Virus record (IMG/VR): IMGVR_UViG_3300046722_000050
Coordinates: 1-35,849 of that record
Strand: one strand, 5' to 3'
DNA from: a virus
Length of the DNA: 35,849 nucleotides
A program made the translations under genes and the position numbers. Positions 6,854-12,988 of the stretch are shown piece after piece. The notes beneath the pieces were generated by a model. It had not been told where the DNA came from. It did no database searches and was given only the letters and a program-made list of their open reading frames with translations. The first letter of the stretch is position 1. The number at the start of each line of letters is the position of its first letter.

Positions 6854-7522
6854 CTACCAAGGTCTCAGTGATACCACGGCTGGCGGCAACATGCTGTGCA
6901 TGGGCTGCGCCAGATAGTAGGCGTGCATGTGGCGGCTCACTCGGGTGATCGTGTAGCGGTAGTGACTCCATAGGAGCTTATTGAAGCAGCGAATGTAGTC
7001 GCCATAGCTCACTACAGGCTCGTTGAAAAAGTCGCTGTATAGATGGCGGAACCATCCTATGCGTCTGAGCGCCGTGTCGCTCCAGATGAGATACTTGGGC
7101 GCTTTCGGTCGCTGCATGACCTTAGCTACGGGCCAGTCGCGCTCAAAGAAGCGCACGTTCATGGTAGGGAAGTCGAGCACTACCATGTCTGCATCTACCG
7201 TGCCCATGAGTTCCTTAGCGTCACCTATGCCTACGGTAGCTCGACCATCGAAGGCGCTGTGTAGCTGCCTAACACAGTCGGGGTCTATGTCGTAGATGGT
7301 GTGCGCGCTCGGTCTGAGCGTTTCCTGCACGATGGTAGCGAAGATGCCTACGCCACCGAAATACTCCACGACGCTAAGCCCTTGTGGGAAGTCGCGGATG
7401 ATGTGCATGAAGCAGGCCTCGTTCATCTTCGACGCCTCGCGGTCGATGTGGGCGAAGTGACCGCCAGCGCCACCCTCGACTAAGGGCAGAGGCCAGCGGC
7501 CACCTACAAGTAGCTCCCTCAC
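6854..7522 (-). CDS. Rossmann-fold SAM-dependent methyltransferase-like protein
   Basis: A 222-residue protein starting with GTG in a GTGA overlap with the upstream stop codon. The core has SAM motif I LSVVEYFGGVGIFATIV (about 49-65), then acidic strand-2 end TIYDIDPDCVRQL, GIGDAKELM, and motif-IV-like VDADMVVLDFPTMN. This matches a class I methyltransferase, with DFPT where DNA adenine enzymes have (D/N)PP(Y/F). It lacks the PC dipeptide of cytosine-C5 enzymes and has no target-recognition domain. The substrate is unknown; it might act on DNA, a modified base or a small molecule. The first 30 residues are less ordered, and an internal Met (MNEACFMHII) is an alternative start. Confidence 0.6.
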   Translation of the reverse strand: MRELLVGGRWPLPLVEGGAGGHFAHIDREASKMNEACFMHIIRDFPQGLSVVEYFGGVGIFATIVQETLRPSAHTIYDIDPDCVRQLHSAFDGRATVGIGDAKELMGTVDADMVVLDFPTMNVRFFERDWPVAKVMQRPKAPKYLIWSDTALRRIGWFRHLYSDFFNEPVVSYGDYIRCFNKLLWSHYRYTITRVSRHMHAYYLAQPMHSMLPPAVVSLRPW

Positions 7523-8058
7523 TTAGTGACGCCTACGACGTTGCCCTTCTCAAACATCAGGCCGTTACTATACACGTCGATCTCGCGTTTACCCACGATG
7601 CGACGTATGGCGGGCGTGCCTTCCACTTGGCCCGCCGTCTGCCGCTCGATGACCCAGTCATGGTGCTCCACCTTGCGGACGCCATGCTCGCGCCTGTCGT
7701 CGGCCTGCGCCATCTGGATTACCATCGCCAGGACTATGAGACCGATGACGCCACGGATGGCCGTGTGCCACACGCTAGACGCCCATCGCCTAACAGCCTC
7801 ATCGGTGTCGGCATAGTGGCACGTCACGGGGTTAGCGTTGCCGCTCACACTCGCTATGAAGCCCTCGCCAGTTCGCACCAGTGTCACATTGGCGAATGGC
7901 CCTCTGAAACTGAGCATGTTAGGCCCAGTCTCCATGTTGCGCCGATGAGCCTTACCGCACTGAGGTGCGTCATCTACGGGCTTGCCCGCCAGCCATGGGC
8001 TGATGCGTTGCTTCCAGACGGGAAGCGTTCTTACTAGTCGTGCTACGTTAGTGTTCAT
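7519..8058 (-). CDS. Hypothetical protein with one membrane segment
   Basis: A 179-residue protein. Residues about 103-118 (VIGLIVLAMVIQMAQA) form one hydrophobic segment, flanked by a soluble N-terminal region with SFRGPFANVTLVRTGEGFIASVSG (beta-rich; see SFRGPF and GEGFIASVSG) and a C-terminal beta-rich tail ending FEKGNVVGVTK. This could be a signal-anchor protein with about 60 residues on the far side of the membrane. The stop overlaps the GTG start of the methyltransferase-like gene. The role is unknown. Confidence 0.6.
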   Translation of the reverse strand: MNTNVARLVRTLPVWKQRISPWLAGKPVDDAPQCGKAHRRNMETGPNMLSFRGPFANVTLVRTGEGFIASVSGNANPVTCHYADTDEAVRRWASSVWHTAIRGVIGLIVLAMVIQMAQADDRREHGVRKVEHHDWVIERQTAGQVEGTPAIRRIVGKREIDVYSNGLMFEKGNVVGVTK

Positions 8059-8061
8059 ATG

Positions 8062-8388
8062 TTACTGCCTCCTAATCCAGCCCTGATGTGTGTTAGTGAG
8101 ACCGACTAGCGCGGGCTGAACGCCATCGGGCCACGTGCCGAAGCCAGTAGGCTCAACTTCCTCGTAGTGACGATAGATGAGTAACTGACTCCGCTTGGCT
8201 TTCATAGGCACTGACTCCTGCGCGAGCAGGATGGCCTGTGCAGGGTCACGATGTGCCCCATAGCCGTTGTGATGAACTGCGATATACCATGGCGGCTCCA
8301 CGTTCCAGTGGGTCGTCAGTGGTGTTCTAACTGTCGCTTCTACTGGCTCCGCCGTGAGCGTGAGCCGTTTCTTTGCTATGCGTCTCAT
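8062..8388 (-). CDS. Hypothetical 108-residue protein
   Basis: The start MRRIAKKRLTL is set by a strong AAGGAGGTGG upstream of the ATG; an in-frame ATG 11 codons earlier has no ribosome site. The protein has a basic N-terminus, WNVEPPWYIAVHHNGYGAHRDPAQAILLAQES and a Trp-rich C-terminus. I recognise no family. It belongs to the small-gene cluster and lies 3 bp upstream of the 179-residue gene. Confidence 0.65.
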   Translation of the reverse strand: MRRIAKKRLTLTAEPVEATVRTPLTTHWNVEPPWYIAVHHNGYGAHRDPAQAILLAQESVPMKAKRSQLLIYRHYEEVEPTGFGTWPDGVQPALVGLTNTHQGWIRRQ

Positions 8389-8533
8389 AGCCACCTCCTT
8401 GTTGCTTGTTGTCGGTCGCATTGACCCGCGACCATCGTGGGTTGGATTGCTCCGTGTCGTGCGCCACGCTTACGACGCCCTGTCCCACGGGTGGAGACTC
8501 GGGGTGCGGTCAGCCGTGACGCACGATATCGGA

Positions 8534-8580
8534 ACGATCTATACTCGATCGCGCTCTCGCGATTTAGGAATTAGCTTCCC
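8534..8580. repeat. CG-rich palindromic repeat, copy R2
   Basis: In minus orientation AAGCTAATTCCTAAATCGCG followed by AGAGCGCGATCGAG. The TAATTCCTAA block plus TCGCGA/GATCGAG palindromes recurs at 16757-16810 (R3) and, with a changed core, at 30711-30781 (R1). It lies in the 206-bp gap before the 108-residue gene, 15 bp after the stop of the 114-residue gene. The rest of this gap contains only a small hairpin (GGTCGC/GCGACC) and no ORF I can support. Confidence 0.55.
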
Positions 8581-8594
8581 TCTCTCGATGGCGC

Positions 8595-8939
8595 TTAGAT
8601 GAGACTAAGGATGAGGCGCTTAGCTGTCGCTGGGCTAGTTAGTCTGACTGACTGCCCGCCGCTCGATAGGTAATCCATCGTGCCTTGCGTCGTGTTAGGC
8701 ACGACTGAGCCGATGCGTTGGCCATCGAAGATGACCTCAGCCGACTCGCCATAGGACTCCATCTCGCGCTCCACTTTACCGAACGGGCCTAAGGCCTCCT
8801 GTAGCTCGGCATACATGGCTTTGCGCGTGTCATCGAGTAGCTTCGCATCGTCCTCACCGAAGTCGAGGAAGCCATCTGACGCTGCAATGGCGAGTAGCTT
8901 TTTGCTGACGCGCCCATCTAACTTGCTGAATGTGTTCAT
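8595..8939 (-). CDS. Hypothetical 114-residue protein
   Basis: I take the start at MNTFSKLDGRVSKKLLAIAA because AGGAGACACCT stands directly before this ATG; the longer frame runs through repeat copy D. The protein is helical/acidic (DGFLDFGEDDAKLLDDTRKA, AELQEALGPFGKVEREM) followed by a beta-rich end with EVIFDGQRIGSVVPN. It is one of seven genes sharing the same initiation cassette. The function is unknown. Confidence 0.7.
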   Translation of the reverse strand: MNTFSKLDGRVSKKLLAIAASDGFLDFGEDDAKLLDDTRKAMYAELQEALGPFGKVEREMESYGESAEVIFDGQRIGSVVPNTTQGTMDYLSSGGQSVRLTSPATAKRLILSLI

Positions 8940-8974
8940 AGGTGTCTCCTGTGTTGTTGGTTTACTGCGGGTGA

Positions 8975-9105
8975 AATTCGGGGTCTTGATCAGCGCGAGG
9001 ATGGCCCGCGCCGTTGCGAGGATGCCGTTCTGCGCGTCTTTCCGTTGATCTTGCCCAATCGGGCAGGACGGTGGGTTGAACGCTGAGACGGCAATCCTCG
9101 CGTGA
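8975..9105 (-). repeat. Dispersed repeat, copy D
   Basis: In minus orientation: CGCGAGGATTGCCG at the left, then GAACGGCATCCTCGCAACG, then a spacer, then GATCAAGACCCCGAA at the right. Copies C (34031-34168) and E (19191-19322) have the same right half, including the 15-nt GCATCCTCGCAACG block and TCA(A)GACCC. It lies just upstream of the ribosome site of the 114-residue gene. Confidence 0.7.
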
Positions 9106-9116
9106 TTTAGGCCCAT

Positions 9117-9437
9117 TCAGGCGTAATGCGCGAATGGGAACACGTCTTGCATTAGCTTGTGGAAGCGAGGCCAGTGGTAGTGTTCCTCGATCCACGGCGC
9201 AAGCCTCAAGCCGTAGAATGGGAGCCAGTCTTTAGTGAACTGCTCGCCATACATCCTCATGTGATCGGCGTCGAGCACTAGCTCGATAACGTCCTTACGT
9301 GGCATCTCAGATAGGCCAGCGTTGGCCCATAGGGAGTTAATCATGTCCTGCCCTATGGTCTGCCATGTGCGCTGGCAGGCCCGTTTGAACCTATCGAACT
9401 CATCGGGTGTTAGCCCAAGATACTTATCGTTTTCCAT
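9117..9437 (-). CDS. Hypothetical 106-residue protein
   Basis: It starts MENDKYLGLTPDEFDRFKRA after GAAAGGTTACA. An all-helical protein, acidic and aromatic (QTIGQDMINSLWANAG, PRKDVIELVLDADHMRM, WIEEHYHWPRFHKLM). The fold suggests a compact helical bundle. The start overlaps the stop of the upstream zinc-ribbon gene by 14 bp. The function is unknown. Confidence 0.7.
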   Translation of the reverse strand: MENDKYLGLTPDEFDRFKRACQRTWQTIGQDMINSLWANAGLSEMPRKDVIELVLDADHMRMYGEQFTKDWLPFYGLRLAPWIEEHYHWPRFHKLMQDVFPFAHYA

Positions 9438-9681
9438 TTGTAACCTTTCGTGTTGGTGGGTAGTAGCCACGGTCAGTGGGCTTCCGCACTAAGCATGGAT
9501 GCGAGTGCGCCGCGCCACCGAGTGGCCGATTGGCTGGCAGCACCATCGCGGCCAGTCGTGTTTTGAAGTCCGCTATGGACTCTGGTTGGCAAAGCCACCA
9601 GCGCCTAGCGCCACTGCCGCCTAGATGCGACAGGCGCGGAGCCATAGTGACCTTACAGTTAGGACAGACGTTAGGCTTCAT
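9424..9681 (-). CDS. Small zinc-ribbon protein, 85 residues
   Basis: It starts MKPNVCPNCKVTMAPRL: a C-x2-C knuckle, with WWLCQPES as a possible second half (only one Cys), so the zinc site may be incomplete or use His. The C-terminal part contains AAHSHPC and is basic. It is probably a small nucleic-acid-binding protein; the family is not recognised. Confidence 0.6.
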   Translation of the reverse strand: MKPNVCPNCKVTMAPRLSHLGGSGARRWWLCQPESIADFKTRLAAMVLPANRPLGGAAHSHPCLVRKPTDRGYYPPTRKVTNGKR

Positions 9682-9684
9682 GTG

Positions 9685-9954
9685 TTACTTGCCTCCCGTC
9701 CAGCTGGCGAAGATGTTCGCCACGACTGGCGAGACCTTGGTAGAACCATGGCCTAAGCCGCCGTCTTGAACCTTCACATACCAGCCATACTCGCGGCACT
9801 CGATGTGGCCGCTCTTTTCGAGCGTGCGCAGGTGTCGGCGCTGCGATGGTAGAATGTCCTTTGCCTGAATTCCCGGCACCGCCCTAATGGTAGCGATGCA
9901 AGCCGTTTGCTGCCTAGCGTCTCGCGTGGCGAGTTGCTCTGCTGTTAGTTTCAT
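9685..9954 (-). CDS. Putative winged-helix protein, 89 residues
   Basis: It starts after the AGGAGACACCT signal. Sequence order: helix (TAEQLATRDARQQTACIATI), AVPGIQAKDILPSQRRHLRTLEKSGHI (two helices, quoted as AVPGIQAKDIL and SQRRHLRTLEKSGHI), then a basic beta-hairpin ECREYGWYVKVQD. This is the layout of a small winged helix with a recognition helix ending SGHI and a wing, as in phage regulators. It may control the small-gene cluster. Confidence 0.55.
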   Translation of the reverse strand: MKLTAEQLATRDARQQTACIATIRAVPGIQAKDILPSQRRHLRTLEKSGHIECREYGWYVKVQDGGLGHGSTKVSPVVANIFASWTGGK

Positions 9955-9971
9955 AGGTGTCTCCTTGTGTT

Positions 9972-10017
9972 AGTGGGCTGAATTGCCCGCTCTGGCGACG
10001 CCCTGTGGTGCCGCCAG
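9972..10017. promoter_or_regulatory. Two spacer hairpins
   Basis: AGTGGGC/GCCCGCT (loop TGAATT) and CTGGCG/CGCCAG lie back to back in the 70-bp gap between the winged-helix gene and the zinc-finger gene upstream of it. In the transcript both stems precede the AGGAGACACC ribosome site and may act as processing or attenuation structures. No U-run follows. Confidence 0.45.
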
Positions 10018-10024
10018 TTTCGGG

Positions 10025-10294
10025 TTACTCTTGCCGTAGTAGGTTGAGATGGGCCGCGTGTAGGTCATCGCGTTCGCGGTTGAGAGCGTCGATCCTCCGA
10101 TCAATCGCCTTCATCCTACGCTTGAGGCCCGCCCGCCCGCCGTGCTTATCCGATAGCTTCATCCAGTAGTCGTAACTGGCTTGAGCCATCGAGCGCTTCT
10201 CGCCCGTAGCCACTGGGCAAAAGCCCATATGGTTATAGGGGTAGCGCTGGCCGCACTGCGGGCACTGATGCATCTCCTTAGTGACGCGGATCAT
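10025..10294 (-). CDS. Zinc-finger protein with helical tail, 89 residues
   Basis: The N-terminus MIRVTKEMHQCPQCGQRYPY holds a C-x2-C knuckle and a second Cys in MGFCPVA. The C-terminal half is a long, charged helix (LKRRMKAIDRRIDALNRERDD) likely to form a coiled coil. It starts in an ATGA overlap with the upstream gene. Probably a DNA- or RNA-binding dimer; the family is unknown. Confidence 0.7.
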   Translation of the reverse strand: MIRVTKEMHQCPQCGQRYPYNHMGFCPVATGEKRSMAQASYDYWMKLSDKHGGRAGLKRRMKAIDRRIDALNRERDDLHAAHLNLLRQE

Positions 10295-10524
10295 ATGCCA
10301 CCTCCCACTAACGTCCTAAGGTGGACTGTGGCGTCCTTGGCGGCTATCTCCCGAGTGACGCACATCTGTTTGTGGTCGGCTGGGCTACGGCCCTTCCAAT
10401 ACATCTCATTGTGGTTGTTAGCGGTGTTGACGAGATAGCTTTCCATCTCGCGGACAATGCTAACCAGCTTGCTCTTAGGCAGGCCATCGAGGAATTTGCG
10501 GGTGATTATTGCTTTGCTTTTCAT
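10291..10524 (-). CDS. Hypothetical 77-residue protein
   Basis: It starts MKSKAIITRKFLDGLPKSK with the AGGAGACACCT signal. It is basic and helical (LVSIVREMESYLVNTANNHN) with MYWKGRSPADHKQMCVTREI in the middle. No motif is recognised. The stop overlaps the zinc-finger gene's start. Confidence 0.7.
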   Translation of the reverse strand: MKSKAIITRKFLDGLPKSKLVSIVREMESYLVNTANNHNEMYWKGRSPADHKQMCVTREIAAKDATVHLRTLVGGGI

Positions 10525-10544
10525 AGGTGTCTCCTTGTTACCGA

Positions 10545-10604
10545 CTGACCTTCATGGTCAGCGGATGGAAGGGCAGCGCCCTGTGGCCTGCCCTCTTAAT
10601 CCGC
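10545..10604. promoter_or_regulatory. Structured spacer with nested hairpins
   Basis: CTGACC/GGTCAG with a TTCAT loop is followed by a nested pair: GCGGAT/ATCCGC enclosing GGGCAG/CTGCCC. The whole gap between two genes is used in base pairing. In the transcript these structures come right before the AGGAGACACC site of the 77-residue gene, so an effect on translation or mRNA decay is plausible. Confidence 0.5.
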
Positions 10605-10795
10605 TAAACGTCCACAGCGAACGACCAATTGGAGCGATAGTGATTCCAGTGCCACAGTGGGCACTCCCATCGGCGGTCCGCTGGATGACCGTAGATGTCG
10701 AGGATGCTGGTCGCTGTAGCTCGATAGACTTGATCGCCTATGAGCCAGTAATGCCACCTATCGCTGGTAGCTATGAGCTTAGCTGGGAGCGCCAT
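10604..10795 (-). CDS. Hypothetical 63-residue Trp-rich protein
   Basis: MALPAKLIATSDRWHYWLIG followed by a short beta-rich domain with an unusually high content of Trp, Tyr and His (RRWECPLWHWNHYRSNWSF). It overlaps the end of the upstream gene by 17 bp, so translation may be coupled. The composition suggests a compact beta fold, possibly carbohydrate- or nucleotide-binding, but there is no recognisable family. Confidence 0.55.
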   Translation of the reverse strand: MALPAKLIATSDRWHYWLIGDQVYRATATSILDIYGHPADRRWECPLWHWNHYRSNWSFAVDV

Positions 10796-11165
10796 CGGCC
10801 ATCCTCCTCGCTAAGTCGAGCGTCGATGGGCAAACCTCACCGCGCACCATGAGAGCGATGTGCCTCAGATGCGACAGCCGCCTAGCCTTATCGGCGATCA
10901 GCTGGTATGACGAGGCCACTTGGATGTGGCCACGCGGCCCGATGAAGAAATGCCCGCCATCGCCGCAGATGATTGCGCGTGGCGAATACTGGTCGCAGTC
11001 GATCCGCTTGACCTTGACGGTCATATTCAGATGCGTCTCGAAGCCTAACGGGACAATCTCAGATGAGATGTGGTAGTTACCCTTATCGTAGCTCACGCTG
11101 TTCTCATAGAAGCGCATGATGCGGTCTATAGCGCGTTGCTGTGACTTATTGATTTTGGTTTCCAT
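10779..11165 (-). CDS. Hypothetical 128-residue protein
   Basis: It starts METKINKSQQRAIDRIMRFY after AGGAGACACCT. A helical N-terminus is followed by a beta-rich core (GNYHISSEIVPLGFETHLNM, VKVKRIDCDQYSPRAIICG, GHFFIGPRGHIQVAS). The fold looks like a small alpha+beta domain. The N-terminal KSQQRAIDRI pattern is common in phage-encoded unknowns. There are no catalytic residues I can name. Confidence 0.7.
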   Translation of the reverse strand: METKINKSQQRAIDRIMRFYENSVSYDKGNYHISSEIVPLGFETHLNMTVKVKRIDCDQYSPRAIICGDGGHFFIGPRGHIQVASSYQLIADKARRLSHLRHIALMVRGEVCPSTLDLARRMADGAPS

Positions 11166-11175
11166 AGGTGTCTCC

Positions 11176-11421
11176 TTATGAGTTGATTAGTCCAAGCACC
11201 ATCTGGAGCGACCTAACGTCGCCAGCGGTGCACCGATGCCCGAAGGCGTTTCGGTAGATGTTGTGAGCCAGTGCCCAACGAGTGTCCTCATCGGCCTCGT
11301 CGAGTAGGAACTCGGTCACGGCTCCATCGCCGTAGCTAACGCTCGATTGGTCGTTGGCCTCATCGTGCGCTATGTGAACGTATTTACCACCGATTTCGAT
11401 GGTGATGTTTTGTAGTGTCAT
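11176..11421 (-). CDS. Hypothetical 81-residue protein
   Basis: It starts MTLQNITIEIGGKYVHIAHD after AGGAGACACCT. It has beta strands (NITIEIGGKYVHI, SSVSYGDGAV) then an acidic helix (TEFLLDEADEDTRWALAHNI). It is separated from the next gene downstream (128 residues) by only 10 bp, just enough for its ribosome site. The function is unknown. Confidence 0.7.
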   Translation of the reverse strand: MTLQNITIEIGGKYVHIAHDEANDQSSVSYGDGAVTEFLLDEADEDTRWALAHNIYRNAFGHRCTAGDVRSLQMVLGLINS

Positions 11422-11497
11422 AGGTGTCTCCTTGTTACTGCTTCCTTCATTGGAAGATCAGATCTAGCGGCCACCGCAGTGACCGCCGCATCTAACC

Positions 11498-11695
11498 TCA
11501 GTGTTTGGCGGGTATCGCCGCCAGCGTCCGCCAGATGGCCAGCGCCTCACGCGCTACCATGCTGTGGCAGATGCAGCCCCACGCCGTATCGGCGAAGCGA
11601 CTCATCCCGCTGCATGGCATCCATCCATGGCAGCGCGGACAAGCCGCCGCATAGCCAGCGTGGTGAGCGTTGGCCTCATTAACCATGTTATCCAT
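11498..11695 (-). CDS. Small Cys/His-rich protein, 65 residues
   Basis: MDNMVNEANAHHAGYAAACP begins the protein; C-x2-C (CPRC), a further C in MPCSG and C-x-C (GCICH) make a likely zinc site. The start is set by AGGAGACACCT directly upstream. Upstream of it lies the 122-bp inverted-repeat element at 11715-11836. The function is unknown. Confidence 0.65.
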   Translation of the reverse strand: MDNMVNEANAHHAGYAAACPRCHGWMPCSGMSRFADTAWGCICHSMVAREALAIWRTLAAIPAKH

Positions 11696-11714
11696 AGGTG
11701 TCTCCTTTCTTGAA

Positions 11715-11836
11715 CGGTAGATCGACCACAGCTAGCGGCTTCGCTGGTCTGCTAGGCCCGCACTGGCGGATATTTCCATGGGCTCTCCCTGTCGGGTCGG
11801 CCTCCATAGTGCTAACTAACTGCGGTCGATCTACCG
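11715..11836. repeat. 122-bp element bounded by perfect 13-bp inverted repeats
   Basis: CGGTAGATCGACC at the left and GGTCGATCTACCG at the right are exact inverted complements 96 bp apart. No target-site duplication is visible outside. A further stable hairpin (ACTGGTCGCC with GGTGGCCAGT on the minus strand, loop GATG) lies between this element and the next upstream gene, at about 11853-11877. It may be an RNA switch or leader ahead of the 65-residue gene, or the remnant of a small mobile element. The 196-bp gap holds no ORF I can support. Confidence 0.6.
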
Positions 11837-11891
11837 CTCTGTGTTACTAACTAAAGCTACTGGCCACCCATCGGCGACCAGTGTGTCTTAG

Positions 11892-12311
11892 CTAAGTAAG
11901 TTCATCCATCCCGCTCGCAGCGACCTTGTCGGTCACCTCAAACTTGCCTATCTCGTCGCCCTTGTGAGTGACTTTGACGTTGAGCGTGTAGCCGTAGTAG
12001 CTTTTTGCATAGCGGCCACCGCCCTCCTCTAGCTGGTCGCACCCATCCTCCTCGGCCTCGAAGTCGTCGCTGCTACCATCGGGGTTAGCCAGCGCGAGCT
12101 CGTCCATCTTCTTAGCGATCTCGGCGGGTAGCTCAGCGTCGGTGTTGAACGTGTATTCTTTCATCTCGTCGCCACAGCAGCTGCTGTTTCGGACGATGCG
12201 AACTTCGACGGCCACCGATTTGTTTTCGGCGTCGAACTCGACTGAATTCACCTCTGGGTCTTGAAGCTCAAGGCCCGCGAATTTGTTACATGAGGGACAT
12301 AGCTGTGCCAT
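11892..12311 (-). CDS. Acidic zinc-ribbon-type protein, 139 residues
   Basis: The N-terminus MAQLCPSCNKFAGLEL has a C-x2-C knuckle, and RNSSCCGDEMKEY a second Cys pair, making a split zinc ribbon. The core is beta-rich (SVAVEVRIVRN, GYTLNVKVTHKGDEIGKFEV) and the middle is very acidic (SSDDFEAEEDGCDQLEEGGG). It could be a small DNA-mimic or transcription-associated factor; I see no named family. It starts after CAGGAGTATTAT and follows a spacer with four hairpins. Confidence 0.65.
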   Translation of the reverse strand: MAQLCPSCNKFAGLELQDPEVNSVEFDAENKSVAVEVRIVRNSSCCGDEMKEYTFNTDAELPAEIAKKMDELALANPDGSSDDFEAEEDGCDQLEEGGGRYAKSYYGYTLNVKVTHKGDEIGKFEVTDKVAASGMDELT

Positions 12312-12328
12312 ATAATACTCCTGTGTTG

Positions 12329-12447
12329 GTGGAGCTTGATTGCTCCACGCTGACCGCCGTGACGATCAGCGTGGAACACCCTCGGGTTGCCCCGAGGATG
12401 CCCGCCTTAGTGCTTTTGGGTCGTGGGCTGACTGATCGTCCACGACC
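12329..12447. promoter_or_regulatory. Leader with four hairpins, two of them mutually exclusive
   Basis: Stems: GTGGAGC/GCTCCAC (12329-12348), CCACGCTGA/TCAGCGTGG (12345-12374), CCTCGGG/CCCGAGG (12380-12397) and GGTCGTGG/CCACGACC (12419-12447). The first two share bases 12345-12348, so they cannot form together. This is the architecture of an attenuator or switch, located in the leader of the 139-residue gene. No ligand class is recognised. Confidence 0.5.
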
Positions 12448-12459
12448 GCTCACGCGGCC

Positions 12460-12864
12460 CTACCTCAGCGATTCTAGCACCTTGAAGGCGCTGCCCCTCT
12501 CGGCTACATGGCGCTTGGCCGATTTCAGGTAGTAGTCCAGTGGCTCATCAAGGCGCTCATGGATGTGAACGAGGATGTCGTGGGCCTTGACGCCGTGGTT
12601 CAAGTAGATGGCGACCGCCTTAGCGAACGCCTTCACTGACCGACTGTTTTTGCTATCGTTGCAGCGTTTGCACGCTGTGATGAGATTGTGTTCATCATTG
12701 GTGCCGCCATGGCAGCGGCTAACAATGTGGTCGAGACAGAGCGAAGCGCCCTGCTCGACTGACTGACCACAGTAGGCGCACGCCAGCCCATCGCGAAGAT
12801 AGATGGCGAGGCGCTTAACCTGACTGATCCAATTCATACCGTGTTTGTTACCGTGTGGTTTCAT
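12460..12864 (-). CDS. HNH endonuclease
   Basis: A 134-residue protein with a complete HNH motif: CAYCGQSV (first zinc Cys pair), CLDHIVSRCHGG (DH catalytic pair), NDEHNLITACKRCNDSKNS (Asn, His and second Cys pair). It resembles small phage HNH nucleases and restriction-type HNH proteins (McrA-like) and may nick phage or host DNA. The start MKPHGNKHGMNW is set by the AGGAGACACCT signal; the longer frame would include 16 codons of the upstream His-rich gene. The stand-alone size and position among small genes fit a homing-type or host-takeover nuclease. Confidence 0.8.
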   Translation of the reverse strand: MKPHGNKHGMNWISQVKRLAIYLRDGLACAYCGQSVEQGASLCLDHIVSRCHGGTNDEHNLITACKRCNDSKNSRSVKAFAKAVAIYLNHGVKAHDILVHIHERLDEPLDYYLKSAKRHVAERGSAFKVLESLR

Positions 12865-12874
12865 AGGTGTCTCC

Positions 12875-12988
12875 TTAGTGCATCCATCCGTGAACCAGAT
12901 GGGCGATCTCAATGATCGTGTGAAGCGTGTGGTGGTGGTGGTGGGCCTTGTGAATGGCCATGTGAGCGAACTTGATTACGTGTTTCAT
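12875..12988 (-). CDS. His-rich 37-residue mini-protein (not in standard ORF size range)
   Basis: ATG AAA CAC to TAA encodes MKHVIKFAHMAIHKAHHHHH and then TLHTIIEIAHLVHGWMH: 12 histidines in 37 residues, with an i/i+4-like spacing that would put them on faces of one or two helices. Its TAA sits directly before the AGGAGACACC of the HNH gene, and AGTAACACG precedes the ATG as it does at the tape-measure gene. A metal-binding or zinc/nickel-loading role is conceivable, but the ribosome site is weak. Confidence 0.45.
   Translation of the reverse strand: MKHVIKFAHMAIHKAHHHHHTLHTIIEIAHLVHGWMH

Noticed and set aside
6854-7522. Cytosine-C5 methyltransferase feeding 5mC to the TET-like enzyme
   Set aside because: The 222-residue protein lacks the PC catalytic dipeptide and a target domain, so it cannot be called a C5 enzyme.
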